Notes: generated from the sequence alone by a model not told the origin. A DNA stretch of 48,875 nt from Ilumatobacteraceae bacterium (GCA_024643255.1 JAHENF010000025.1:1-48875); one strand, 5' to 3'; positions 1 through 8,217 are shown, counted from the stretch's first letter. Numbers and translations: made by a program.

Positions 1-20
1 CGGTCACGTTGCTCATCCGG

Positions 21-1571
21 TCACAACACTTCGTGTCGGAGCGTGGGGAAGAGGATCACTTCCTTGATCGAGTCCACCCCGGCCAACAGCATCGCCACGC
101 GATCCATGCCGATGCCGAGTCCGCCGGTCGGTGGCATGCCGTACTCGAGCGCCCGGATGTAGTCCTCGTCGACGGTGCCGGCCTCGTGGTCGCCGGCGTC
201 CTTGGCCGCCTGCTCCTCTTCGAAGCGCAGCCGCTGCTCGACCGGGTCGTTCAGCTCGGAATATCCGTTGCCGAGTTCGCGGGAGTCGACGAAGATCTCG
301 AACCGCTCGGTCAGCCACGGGTCGTCGCGATCGGCGCGCGCCAGCGGGGAGATCTCCTTCGGGTGTCCCGTGACGAAGGTCGGTCGGACGATGTCGGCCT
401 CGCAGAGCGTCTCGAACAGCTCCTCGACGAGTTTGCCGCCGCCCCAGCGCTCCTCCCAACGCACGCTGTGCTGGTCGGCGAGCGTTCGGAGCTCGTCGAT
501 CGGCTGGCTCGGATGCACGGTTCGCCCGGCCTTCTCCGACACGGCATCGACCATTCGGATCCGCGGCCAGGGCTCGGCGAGATCGAAGGTCTCGCCCCGG
601 ATCTCCAGCATGGTGGTGCCGATCGCATCCCTGGCGGCCTGGGTGACGAGTACCTCGCTGATGTCCATCACGTCGTTCCAGTCGCCGAACGCCTGGTAGA
701 GCTCCATCATCGTGAACTCCGGGTTGTGGCGCGTGGAGATGCCCTCGTTGCGGAAGATGCGTCCGATCTCGTACACGCGCTCCATGCCGCCGACGATCAA
801 CCGCTTGAGGTGCAGCTCCAACGCGATGCGCAGGTAGAGCTGCATGTCGAGCGCGTTGTGGTGCGTCGTGAACGGGCGTGCATGGGCGCCGCCGGCCTCT
901 GCGTGCAGCACTGGTGTCTCGACTTCGATGAACCCGCGCTCGTGGAGCGTGCGTCGGAAGCTGGCGATGATCTCGTGGCGGATCTCGAAGGCGCGCTGTG
1001 CCTCGGCGTTGACGATCAGGTCGGCGTACCGCTGACGGAATCGCGTGTCGACGTCGCTGAGCCCGTGCCACTTGTCGGGGAGGGGTCGCACCGCCTTGGC
1101 CAAGAGTTCCACGCGATCGGTCTTGATCGACAGTTCGCCCTTGCGGGTGGTCATCACCGTGCCGTGCACGCCGACCCAGTCGCCGAGGTCGAGGCGCTTG
1201 ATCGCGGCGAAGGCGTCGTCGCCGATGACCGCCTTCGACACGAAGAGTTGGACCTCGCCAGAGCGGTCGCGGATCGTGGCGAACACGAGCTTGCCCGAGT
1301 CGCGAAGCAGCATGACGCGCCCGGCGATGGTGACGGCTTCGTCGGTCTCCGTTCCGGCCTCCAACGAACCCCACGCGTCACGGATCTGCTCGATCGTGTG
1401 AGTGCGGTCGAATCGGTACGGGTAAGGCGTTCCGCCCGCCGCGCGGATCTCGTCGAGTTGGGCCAACCGCCTCGACTTCTCCGCGGCGAGCCCGCTCCCC
1501 GTGTGTCGGGAGTCGGCGGGTTGATCCGTCTCGACGGTCGGATCGGAACTGTTCGGGGTGTCGGCACTCAC
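21..1571 (-). CDS. lysS: Lysyl-tRNA synthetase, class II
   Basis: Charges tRNA-Lys with lysine in the cytoplasm. The 516-residue product has the usual length and order: an N-terminal OB-fold anticodon-binding domain (about residues 60-180), then the class II catalytic core with motif 2 (RNEGISTRHNPEFTMMELY) and motif 3 (GLGIGMDRVAMLLAG) near the C-terminus. I chose the GTG at 1571 because the frame runs on upstream only as antisense of the next gene, and because a TACCGT hexamer lies 9 nt before it, the leaderless pattern seen across this window. The first 35 or so residues are Ser/Thr/Pro/Asp-rich and probably disordered. It is divergent from the carboxypeptidase gene at 1665, with 93 bp between the starts. 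The function call is firm; the exact start is less certain. Confidence 0.95.
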   Translation of the reverse strand: MSADTPNSSDPTVETDQPADSRHTGSGLAAEKSRRLAQLDEIRAAGGTPYPYRFDRTHTIEQIRDAWGSLEAGTETDEAVTIAGRVMLLRDSGKLVFATIRDRSGEVQLFVSKAVIGDDAFAAIKRLDLGDWVGVHGTVMTTRKGELSIKTDRVELLAKAVRPLPDKWHGLSDVDTRFRQRYADLIVNAEAQRAFEIRHEIIASFRRTLHERGFIEVETPVLHAEAGGAHARPFTTHHNALDMQLYLRIALELHLKRLIVGGMERVYEIGRIFRNEGISTRHNPEFTMMELYQAFGDWNDVMDISEVLVTQAARDAIGTTMLEIRGETFDLAEPWPRIRMVDAVSEKAGRTVHPSQPIDELRTLADQHSVRWEERWGGGKLVEELFETLCEADIVRPTFVTGHPKEISPLARADRDDPWLTERFEIFVDSRELGNGYSELNDPVEQRLRFEEEQAAKDAGDHEAGTVDEDYIRALEYGMPPTGGLGIGMDRVAMLLAGVDSIKEVILFPTLRHEVL

Positions 1572-1580
1572 GGTGCATGG

Positions 1581-1586
1581 ACGGTA
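1581..1586 (-). promoter_or_regulatory. Putative -10 hexamer of lysS
   Basis: TACCGT on the minus strand ends 9 nt before the GTG of lysS, which would place the transcript 5' end at or next to the start codon. No clear -35 box is visible. Confidence 0.4.
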
Positions 1587-1650
1587 TCCAAACGGGTCGC
1601 CATGTGCGCGGTCGTTTGGCCGCTGCTGTCCGAGCGTCGGTCGCGGACCG

Positions 1651-1656
1651 TACAGT
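1651..1656 (+). promoter_or_regulatory. Putative -10 hexamer, leaderless start of the carboxypeptidase gene
   Basis: TACAGT lies 8 nt upstream of the GTG at 1665. There is no Shine-Dalgarno sequence, so a leaderless mRNA is likely. Confidence 0.45.
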
Positions 1657-1664
1657 TCTGGGTC

Positions 1665-2993
1665 GTGCGTTCCCGGACAACCATCGGTCTCACGGCACTC
1701 CTGGTGTGCGCCCTCGCGCTCCCCGTCGCCGCCGCTGCCATCATCGACCCGATCGAGGGGCCGGCCGATTCCCAGGCCCCGGCCGATCGGATCACCCCGG
1801 TCGCGACCGATGTCGTCAGCATCTACAACTCGGGCGAACTGCGAGCCGACGTGGCCGCAAGCGCAGAAGCCGCCGCCCGTCAGGCCGGAGCCACCATCGC
1901 GTTCGGCCGGTCGGCGAGCGTCGGAATGGTCGGCGTGTACCGGGGGAGCACCCCGATTCAGGTGCCGGCAGCCGGCTTCGCCTACCCGATGGGGACCACG
2001 GTGCTCCCGCCCGAGGCAGTGGGGAACACGATGGGACTCGACGTGTCGGCGAACCTCGCGCCCGACGCCCTCGTGATGGGACAGACGACGGCCGGACTGC
2101 GCGGAGCGAAGGCCGGCGATGTCGTTCGTCTGGTGGCCGGCTGGGGTGGAATCGTCTGGTTCCGCGTCGCCGCGGTGTTGCCCGATGCGCGCATCGGTGG
2201 CACCGAGTTGCTCATGTCGACGCAGGGAGGGGATCGCCTCGGCATCTCGAGCACCCGGCAGGCCCTCCTGTGGAATCCGACGTCCCGCGCAGCGATGAAC
2301 ACCGCGATGGCCAACAACGGCCTCGTGACGACCTCGGTCCGTATTCGCAGGAGCTGGGACCCGCCGGATCCCGATGACACGATCGGCATGGCCAGGACCA
2401 AGGCGCTCCTCGGCGAGTTCACGTACCGCGTGAACTCCAACGGTTCGGTCACCCAGGAGGCGGCATGGCAGGCCGCCAACCTTCCGGGCGGTCGACGAGC
2501 GATCGGTCTCGGGATCAATGCGCGATGTCATCTCGGTGTGGAGCCCGCATTGAAGGCAGCGTTGGCCGAGGCCGCGGCCCGCGGTGTCTCGTGGACGATC
2601 AACGTCGGTGACGCCAACCTCGCGGGCGGATGCCATTACCCGCGTTTCAATCGGCTGACCCCGGACAGCACCCTGGGGTTCCTGTCGCGCCACTCGTGGG
2701 GCATGGCCCTCGACACGAACACCCGTGGCTCGTGTCAGGGCTGCATCCCCGACTTCTCGAAGACCACTGCGGGGTGCACCGTGGTGCAGATCTTCCGCAA
2801 GCACGGATTCGCGTGGGGCGGCAACTTCCTCACACCCGATGGCATGCATTTCGAATACGTCGGCGAGCGACGCGATCTGCTGCCCTACCCATCCCGCTTC
2901 TGCGCCAACAATGGCGCCGTCGCACTGACGGCTGCCGAGGCCGGCATCGGCAACTTCTTCGCCAACGACGGCTTGACCGTGGGAGAACAGTGA
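1665..2993 (+). CDS. Secreted D-Ala-D-Ala carboxypeptidase-like M15 peptidase
   Basis: Probably trims peptidoglycan stem peptides outside the membrane. The 442-residue product starts with a signal peptide: Arg-rich n-region, then a hydrophobic stretch ending near Ala-25. The C-terminal third carries the M15/VanY zinc signature: SRHSWGMALDTN supplies the first His and the Asp, and PDGMHFEYV supplies the last His (the HFE motif). The N-terminal half (about residues 30-250) resembles no domain I can name and may be a substrate or wall-binding part. Six or more cysteines around the catalytic site suggest disulfides, as expected outside the cell. The GTG start fits both the signal peptide and the hexamer 8 nt upstream. 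The stop overlaps the next start in TGATG, so the flavoprotein gene is translationally coupled. The family call is good; the exact substrate (DD- or LD-) is unknown. Confidence 0.8.
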   Translation: MRSRTTIGLTALLVCALALPVAAAAIIDPIEGPADSQAPADRITPVATDVVSIYNSGELRADVAASAEAAARQAGATIAFGRSASVGMVGVYRGSTPIQVPAAGFAYPMGTTVLPPEAVGNTMGLDVSANLAPDALVMGQTTAGLRGAKAGDVVRLVAGWGGIVWFRVAAVLPDARIGGTELLMSTQGGDRLGISSTRQALLWNPTSRAAMNTAMANNGLVTTSVRIRRSWDPPDPDDTIGMARTKALLGEFTYRVNSNGSVTQEAAWQAANLPGGRRAIGLGINARCHLGVEPALKAALAEAAARGVSWTINVGDANLAGGCHYPRFNRLTPDSTLGFLSRHSWGMALDTNTRGSCQGCIPDFSKTTAGCTVVQIFRKHGFAWGGNFLTPDGMHFEYVGERRDLLPYPSRFCANNGAVALTAAEAGIGNFFANDGLTVGEQ

Positions 2994-4354
2994 TGAGCAC
3001 CCGTTTCGTGATCCTCGGAGGTGGCCCGGCCGGGAACGTCGCCGCAACGACGGCTGCCCGGCTCGGTGCCGACGTCACGATGATCGAACGTGACGTCGTC
3101 GGCGGCGCGGCCCATCTGTGGGACTGCATCCCCTCCAAGTCGATGATCGCAACCGGACGGGCGATCAGCCGCACGCGGGCGATCGGTGGCATGGGATTGG
3201 CCAATGTCGACACCGCGGTCGACGTCGACACGCTGACGCGGCGCATCGCTGCGATCGAGGACACGATGAGCGGCAACACGACCGGGCTGCTCCGGAGTCA
3301 GGGCGTGCGGATGATCCGCGGGACCGGCCGCTTCACCAGCCCCAACACGGTGGCGGTCGACACCGTCGACGGTACCGAAACGATCGAGTTCGACGCCGCG
3401 CTGGTCTCGACCGGATCTCGTCCGCGTATCCCGGACTGGTGCGAACCCGACGGCGATCGCATCCTGACCACACGCGACTGCTACCCGCCGAAGATCTTCC
3501 CGGAGAGCGTCACCGTCGTCGGATCGGGTGTCACCGGCGTCGAGTTCGTGCACATGTTCTCGTCGTTCGGCGCCAAGGTGACCCTCGTCGTCAGCCGCCA
3601 GCAGGTGCTGCCCGGCAAGGACCCTGAGGTTGCCGCGGTCCTCGAGGAGGAGTTCATGCGGCGCGGCGTCAAGCTCCTGATGGGAGCGCGGGCCGAGTCG
3701 ATGGAGCGCACCGACGACGGCGTCGTCGTGCACTGCGACGACGGTCGGTCGGTCCGCTCGACCCACGCCGTGCTCGCGATCGGCTCCATCCCGAACACCG
3801 AGGAGGTCGGTCTCGACGCGGCCGGGGTCGAGGTGGATCAGTGGGGATACGTCGGCATCAACAACCACTGCGTCACGAACGTCTCGCACATCTACGCGGC
3901 CGGCGACATCAGCGGGAAGCTGCCGCTGTCATCGGTGGCATCGATGCAGGGCCGCAAGGTCGCCGAGCACGTGATGGGTGGCCACACCCGGAGCCATCGG
4001 CACCTCGACTACGACAAGGCCGCCTCGGCGATCTTCACCGAGCCCGAGATCGCCGACGTCGGCCTGGCCGAAGCGGAAGCGTTCAGCTCGGGTCGCAAGA
4101 TCCGCGTGACCAAGGTGCCGTTCTCGTCGACGGCGAAGGCGATGATCAACAACGACACGACGGGGTTCGTCAAGATCATCTCCGACCCGGCCACCGGCGA
4201 AGTGCTCGGAGGTTCGATCGTCGGGCGTCAGGCGGCCGAGTTGATCTCGGTGATCGCCGTTGCCGTGACCGCAGGCCTGACGGTGACCGATCTGGCCGAG
4301 AGCATCCTGGTCCACCCGGCGCTCAGCGAAGCGCTCTCCGAAGCCGCCGAGTAG
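2993..4354 (+). CDS. LpdA-type NAD(P)H flavoprotein reductase lacking one active-site cysteine
   Basis: A flavoprotein disulfide reductase family member of 453 residues. It has an FAD-binding GGGPAG motif at residues 9-14, a second Rossmann motif (GSGVTGVEF, about residue 178) for NAD(P)H, the late FAD motif IYAAGDISG, and a dimerisation domain. In true lipoamide dehydrogenases the CxxxxC redox pair lies after GG; here the segment reads GGAAHLWDCIPSK, so Cys-45 remains but the first Cys is Ala-40. The C-terminal HPxxSE pair (His-441, Glu-446) is kept. Mycobacterial LpdA (Rv3303c) also lacks a complete disulfide and acts as an NAD(P)H:quinone reductase, so a quinone or other two-electron acceptor is more likely than lipoamide. 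No pyruvate dehydrogenase genes are nearby. It overlaps the upstream stop in TGATG. Confidence 0.85.
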   Translation: MSTRFVILGGGPAGNVAATTAARLGADVTMIERDVVGGAAHLWDCIPSKSMIATGRAISRTRAIGGMGLANVDTAVDVDTLTRRIAAIEDTMSGNTTGLLRSQGVRMIRGTGRFTSPNTVAVDTVDGTETIEFDAALVSTGSRPRIPDWCEPDGDRILTTRDCYPPKIFPESVTVVGSGVTGVEFVHMFSSFGAKVTLVVSRQQVLPGKDPEVAAVLEEEFMRRGVKLLMGARAESMERTDDGVVVHCDDGRSVRSTHAVLAIGSIPNTEEVGLDAAGVEVDQWGYVGINNHCVTNVSHIYAAGDISGKLPLSSVASMQGRKVAEHVMGGHTRSHRHLDYDKAASAIFTEPEIADVGLAEAEAFSSGRKIRVTKVPFSSTAKAMINNDTTGFVKIISDPATGEVLGGSIVGRQAAELISVIAVAVTAGLTVTDLAESILVHPALSEALSEAAE

Positions 4355-4362
4355 CCGAAACC

Positions 4363-4551
4363 GATGAGGTTGTGGCGCGTGGGGTGGACCGGAACCTCAT
4401 CGGTGGTGGTGTGATGAGGTTGTGGCGCGAGGGGTCGGCCTGAATCTTATCGGTGGTGGTGTGATGAGGTTGTGGCGCGAGGGGTGGGCCGGAACCTCAT
4501 CGATGGTGGTGTGATGAGGTTGTGGCGCGAGGGGTGGGTCTGAACCTCATC
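4363..4551 (+). repeat. Four tandem hairpins with an exact 50-nt period
   Basis: Units begin at 4363, 4413, 4463 and 4513. Each has a left arm GATGAGGTT, a 21-nt GC-rich loop starting GTGGCGCG, and a right arm AACCTCATC; units are separated by an 11-nt spacer GGTGGTGGTGT (GATGGTGGTGT-like in one copy). In unit 2 the right arm is AATCTTATC, which still pairs with the left arm through two G-U wobbles if read as plus-strand RNA. The array sits between the convergent ends of the flavoprotein gene (4354) and the carboxylase gene (4590). It may act as terminators or RNA-stabilising hairpins; function is inference. Confidence 0.85.
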
Positions 4552-4555
4552 GCAC

Positions 4556-4577
4556 GGGAGGGGGAGAGGGGTTGGGG
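4556..4577 (+). other. G-quadruplex-capable G-rich run
   Basis: Four G-tracts (3, 5, 4 and 4 G) separated by loops of 1-3 nt lie between the hairpin array and the 3' end of the carboxylase gene. This meets the usual G4 sequence rule on the plus strand; formation is not shown. Confidence 0.45.
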
Positions 4578-4589
4578 AGGCGGCCGGGA

Positions 4590-6359
4590 CTACTCGATGA
4601 TCGCGAGGACGTCGCCGCCGCCGACGGTGTCGCCTGCGGTGACCTTGATCTCCTTGACCGTGCCGGCCTTCTCGGCGTTGATCTGGTTCTCCATCTTCAT
4701 CGCCTCGAGCACCACGATGCCGGCGCCGACCTCGACGGCCTGACCGACCTCGACGAGCACCTTGACGATCGTGCCCTGCATCGGCGCCTCGACCGACCCG
4801 GAGGCAACCCCGCTGCCCCCGCCGCTGCCAGAGCTGTGCTTCTTCTTCTTGGCCGCCGGAGCACCGGCCGACACCATCGGTGTCTCGGGCACCCACATGT
4901 TGACGTCGAAGCGCTTGCCGTTGACCTCGACGGTGGTCGAGCGCTTGACCATCGGCTCGGCGTCGTCGTCGGTTTCGGGGGCACTCGACTCCGACTTGCC
5001 GCCGATGCCGGTGAGATCCAGCGTCTCCTCGACCCACTTGGTCGAGTGCTCGACGGCCATGAAGTCAGGGTGGCGCAGGATCGCCAGGTCGGCGGGAATC
5101 GTCGTGGCGACACCTTCGACGACGAGCTCGTCGAGTGCACGGATCGTGCGGGCGATCGCCACCTCACGATTGCGTCCCCACACCACCAGCTTGCCGACCA
5201 GGTTGTCGTAGTACTGGCTGATCTCGTCGCCGGAGAGGTAGCCCGAGTCGAAGCGCACGCCGAATCCGTCGGGTGGAACGAGCTTGGTGATCGGGCCTGG
5301 CGACGGGAGGAACTTGCCCTCGGCGACGTCCTCGGCGTTGATGCGGATCTCGATCGAGTGGCCGCGCCTGGCGGCATCGACCTCGGCCTGGGTCATCGGC
5401 AGTTCCTCGCCCGAGGCGACCCTGATCTGCCACTCGACGAGATCGATGTCGGTGATCATCTCGCTGACCGGGTGCTCCACCTGGAGCCGGGTGTTCATCT
5501 CGAGGAAGAAGAACTCACCGTCCTGGAAGATGAACTCGACGGTTCCGGCGCCGTAGTAGCCGACCGCCTTGGCGGCCTTGACCGCGGCCTCGCCCATCGC
5601 CTGCTCGACACCGTCGGGAAGCCCCGGTGCCGGCGCTTCCTCGACCAGCTTCTGGTGACGGCGCTGAGCCGAGCAGTCGCGCGAGGAGATCCAGACGCAG
5701 TTGCCCTGCTTGTCGCCCACGAGTTGGATCTCGACGTGGCGCGGCCAGGTGAGATAGCGCTCGACGTACACCTCGTCGCGCCCGAAGAAGCTCTTGGCCT
5801 CGCGCTGTGCGCTCGCCATCGCATCGTCGACCTCGGCTTCGCTCTGCACGACCTTCATGCCGCGACCGCCGCCGCCGAACGCCGCCTTGATGCAGACCGG
5901 CCAGCCGTGCTCGTTGCCGAACGCCTTGATCTCCTCGGGTCCCTTGGCGAACTCGGTCGTGCCGGGAACGATCGGTGCGCCGCCGCGAATGGCAGCGAGC
6001 CGGCTCGACACCTTGTCGGACATCTCGTCCATCGCGCTCGCCGGCGGTCCGATGAACTCCACGCCCATCGCGGTGATCGCCCGGGCGAAGTCGGCGTTCT
6101 CCGAGAAGAACCCGTAGCCGGGATGCACCGAATCGGCACCGCTTCGCTGGATCACGTCGAGCATCACGTCGGTGTTGATGTAGCTCTCGGCTGCCGTCTG
6201 ACCGCCGAGCGCGAAGGCTTCGTCGGCGAGGCGGACATGGAGCGAGTCCCGGTCCAACTCCGAGTACACCGCCACCGTGGGAATACCCATCTCCCGGGCG
6301 GCGCGGATGACACGGACGGCGATTTCGCCGCGATTGGCGATCAGGATCTTCTTGAGCAC
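4590..6359 (-). CDS. Acetyl/propionyl-CoA carboxylase alpha subunit (biotin carboxylase + BCCP)
   Basis: Carboxylates its own biotin with ATP and bicarbonate, then passes CO2 to a separate carboxyltransferase beta subunit (not in this window) to make malonyl- or methylmalonyl-CoA. The 589 residues hold the biotin carboxylase N-domain (KKILIANRGEIAVRVIRAA), the ATP-grasp domain with GGGGRGMKVV and the ExN-R active-site region (FFFLEMNTRLQVEHPVSE), a biotin carboxylase C-domain, a Lys/Ser/Gly-rich linker (PAAKKKKHSSGSGGG), and a BCCP domain with the biotinyl lysine Lys-555 in EAMKMEN. I chose the GTG at 6359 because TACATT lies 7 nt before it; an ATG at 6380 would overlap the start of birA. The biotin ligase that should modify Lys-555 is encoded divergently 19 bp away. 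Acetyl versus propionyl specificity cannot be read from this subunit. Confidence 0.93.
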   Translation of the reverse strand: MLKKILIANRGEIAVRVIRAAREMGIPTVAVYSELDRDSLHVRLADEAFALGGQTAAESYINTDVMLDVIQRSGADSVHPGYGFFSENADFARAITAMGVEFIGPPASAMDEMSDKVSSRLAAIRGGAPIVPGTTEFAKGPEEIKAFGNEHGWPVCIKAAFGGGGRGMKVVQSEAEVDDAMASAQREAKSFFGRDEVYVERYLTWPRHVEIQLVGDKQGNCVWISSRDCSAQRRHQKLVEEAPAPGLPDGVEQAMGEAAVKAAKAVGYYGAGTVEFIFQDGEFFFLEMNTRLQVEHPVSEMITDIDLVEWQIRVASGEELPMTQAEVDAARRGHSIEIRINAEDVAEGKFLPSPGPITKLVPPDGFGVRFDSGYLSGDEISQYYDNLVGKLVVWGRNREVAIARTIRALDELVVEGVATTIPADLAILRHPDFMAVEHSTKWVEETLDLTGIGGKSESSAPETDDDAEPMVKRSTTVEVNGKRFDVNMWVPETPMVSAGAPAAKKKKHSSGSGGGSGVASGSVEAPMQGTIVKVLVEVGQAVEVGAGIVVLEAMKMENQINAEKAGTVKEIKVTAGDTVGGGDVLAIIE

Positions 6360-6365
6360 GAGTGC

Positions 6366-6372
6366 CAATGTA
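6366..6372. promoter_or_regulatory. Overlapping divergent -10 hexamers of the carboxylase gene and birA
   Basis: TACATT on the minus strand (6372 to 6367) is 7 nt from the carboxylase GTG, and CAATGT on the plus strand (6366-6371) is 7 nt from the birA ATG. The two elements share five base pairs, so RNA polymerase could hardly occupy both at once. Confidence 0.45.
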
Positions 6373-6378
6373 GGTGCC

Positions 6379-7113
6379 ATGAGCGCCCGCGGGGACATCT
6401 GGATGGCCGCGAATTGGCCGATGGGCTGGACGGTGCGTCATCTCGAGGAGACCGGCAGCACCAACACCGACCTGCTGGGCGACGTCGACGCCGGTCTCGC
6501 CGGTGATCGAAGTGTGCTCGTGGCCGATCATCAGATCGCGGGCCGTGGGCGTCTCGATCGTCGATGGGACGCCCCACCGGGTGCGAACCTGCTCGTGTCG
6601 ATCGCCCTGTCACCGGTGCCTCCCGTGGCCTCCGAGGTCACCCACCGTGTCGGACTCGCCGCTCTCGCCGGGGCGCGTCGTCTCCGGCCCGACGCCGTCC
6701 TCTCACTCAAATGGCCCAACGACATCCTGTTCGACGACGTGAAACTGGCGGGCATCCTGGCGCAGCGCTCGTCGGTGACCGATGCGGTCGTCGTCGGTCT
6801 CGGGCTCAACGTCGCGTGGGCACCCGACGGTGCGGCGTTGCTCGGAGCGGCGCTCAGGCCTGCTGATCTGCTCGCCGAGATCCTGCGGTCGTTCGACGAG
6901 CTCCCGTCCGACATCCGATCGATCTACCGGTCGGAGCTCTCGACGATCGGTCGCCGGGTGCGTGTCGAGGTGCCGGGCCGAGCGGGCAACGACATCGTCG
7001 TCGGAACCGCCGTGGACGTCGACGACGTCGGCCGACTGCTGGTCGCGCTCGATTCGGGCGCCACCGTCGCGTACGACGTCGGCGACGTCGTGCACGTCAG
7101 ACCCGGTGGGTGA
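6379..7113 (+). CDS. birA: Biotin--[acetyl-CoA-carboxylase] ligase
   Basis: Activates biotin to biotinyl-AMP and attaches it to the BCCP lysine of biotin enzymes. The 244 residues show the class signature in order: GSTNTD (about residues 26-31), the biotin/adenylate loop AGRGRLDRRW, the KWPNDILF core motif, the G-LGLNV strand, and a C-terminal SH3-like domain. There is no N-terminal helix-turn-helix, so it is a monofunctional ligase and not a BirA-type repressor. The ATG at 6379 is the first start that keeps the full catalytic domain; a later ATG (residue 9) is possible. It is divergent from the carboxylase gene that encodes its likely substrate. Confidence 0.92.
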   Translation: MSARGDIWMAANWPMGWTVRHLEETGSTNTDLLGDVDAGLAGDRSVLVADHQIAGRGRLDRRWDAPPGANLLVSIALSPVPPVASEVTHRVGLAALAGARRLRPDAVLSLKWPNDILFDDVKLAGILAQRSSVTDAVVVGLGLNVAWAPDGAALLGAALRPADLLAEILRSFDELPSDIRSIYRSELSTIGRRVRVEVPGRAGNDIVVGTAVDVDDVGRLLVALDSGATVAYDVGDVVHVRPGG

Positions 7114-7173
7114 GTGCCGAGCGTGAGACGAACGTCTCGGTTGTGCTGCCGACGGCGGCCGCTCCGGCGGCAG

Positions 7174-7179
7174 TAGCGT
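7174..7179 (+). promoter_or_regulatory. Putative -10 hexamer of the LCP gene
   Basis: TAGCGT ends 8 nt before the ATG at 7188. It lies in the 74-bp gap after birA, and no ribosome binding site is visible, so a leaderless mRNA is likely. Confidence 0.45.
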
Positions 7180-7187
7180 TCGCTGAC

Positions 7188-8186
7188 ATGTCTGATCCGG
7201 TGCGTCGTCGACGCAGTTCCGCGCCCGTGGCGCTGCTGCTCGCGGCAGTGATCGGTGGGTTCGGTGCGTTCGGCGTGATCACCGCGGCGAACGCGCGCAC
7301 GGCCGACGTCCAACGCATCGAGGGCTTGGAACTCGTGTTGACCGCTCAGGACGGCCCGGCGCAGAACTACCTGCTGATCGGTTCCGACACCCGCGAGAAC
7401 GCCGATCCGAACGATGCCGACTTCGGCAGCATCGGCGACACCAGCGCGGTACAGGGTCGACGCTCCGACACGATCATGATCCTGCGACAGGAGGCCAACG
7501 GCAACGGCGCCTCCATCGTGAGCCTGCCCCGTGACCTCTGGGTCGACATCGTCGGACGTGACAGCCCCAGCCGGATCAACTCGGCCTACGGCGATGGCAC
7601 CGACGTCCTCGCGGCGACGATCACCCGGGAACTCGGGATCCCGATCAACCATGTCGTCGACATCGACTTCAACGGATTCAAGGATCTCGTCGACGCCGTC
7701 GGTGGCACCACGGTGTGCTTCGAGTACGCAACGCGCGACAAGAACACCGGACTCGACCAACAACCGGGATGTCATCAACTCGACGGCGTGCAGTCGCTGC
7801 AGTACGCCCGCAGCCGTTACTACGAGGAGTTCCGCGACGGTGGGTGGCAGACCGATCCGCGATCGGACCTCGGCCGGATCGAACGGCAGCAGAACTTCCT
7901 CCAACAGACCGCGGACGCCACGATCGCACAGCTGCAGTCCGACCCGTTCCTCGCCTCGAAGCTGATCGACGCCGGCACGGCGGCCGTGCGGATGGACCCA
8001 GGTCTCGATCCCGTCGCCGCTGCCGGAACGCTCCGCAAGGCATTCTCCGCAGGATTGAACAAGTACCAACTCCCCGTCGTGGGAGTGACCAAGGACGGCA
8101 ATGCCGTCCTGCTGCTCGACGATGGGGCAGAACCGATCCTCGACTACTTCCGGGGGATCGGACCGCCGCCCCCCGTCGTGCCGTAG
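7188..8186 (+). CDS. LytR-CpsA-Psr (LCP) family glycopolymer transferase
   Basis: LCP enzymes move undecaprenyl-pyrophosphate-linked glycopolymers onto peptidoglycan at the outer face of the membrane. The 332-residue product has a short Arg-rich cytoplasmic tail, one membrane helix (about residues 10-35), and an extracellular LCP domain with the family motifs: NYLLIGSDTR, GRRSDTIMIL, SIVSLPRDLWV, RINSAYGDG, the conserved VDAVGG loop, and ARSRYY. The conserved Arg and Asp residues that bind pyrophosphate and Mg are present. I chose the ATG at 7188 over an upstream GTG that overlaps birA, because of the -10-like hexamer and the short n-region. It directly precedes the rml genes, so the attached polymer may contain rhamnose. 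Confidence 0.9.
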   Translation: MSDPVRRRRSSAPVALLLAAVIGGFGAFGVITAANARTADVQRIEGLELVLTAQDGPAQNYLLIGSDTRENADPNDADFGSIGDTSAVQGRRSDTIMILRQEANGNGASIVSLPRDLWVDIVGRDSPSRINSAYGDGTDVLAATITRELGIPINHVVDIDFNGFKDLVDAVGGTTVCFEYATRDKNTGLDQQPGCHQLDGVQSLQYARSRYYEEFRDGGWQTDPRSDLGRIERQQNFLQQTADATIAQLQSDPFLASKLIDAGTAAVRMDPGLDPVAAAGTLRKAFSAGLNKYQLPVVGVTKDGNAVLLLDDGAEPILDYFRGIGPPPPVVP

Positions 8187-8211
8187 ACCGTGCTCGCCAC
8201 GCGCGGCGCTC

Positions 8212-8217
8212 TACACT
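8212..8217 (+). promoter_or_regulatory. Putative -10 hexamer of the rml operon
   Basis: TACACT ends 10 nt before the rmlA ATG at 8228, inside the 41-bp gap after the LCP gene. It would give a leader of only about 0-3 nt. Confidence 0.4.

Noticed and set aside
9-2993. A reading frame of nearly 1000 codons on the plus strand that runs over lysS into the carboxypeptidase gene
   Set aside because: Only the part after 1665 is real: it starts with a signal peptide and an M15 domain. The 5' part is antisense to lysS, which has all class II motifs; GC-rich sequence opens the opposite frame by chance.
1572-3047. Upstream extension of the lysS frame by about 490 codons
   Set aside because: It lies antisense to the carboxypeptidase gene and shows no domain; lysS is complete from 1571.
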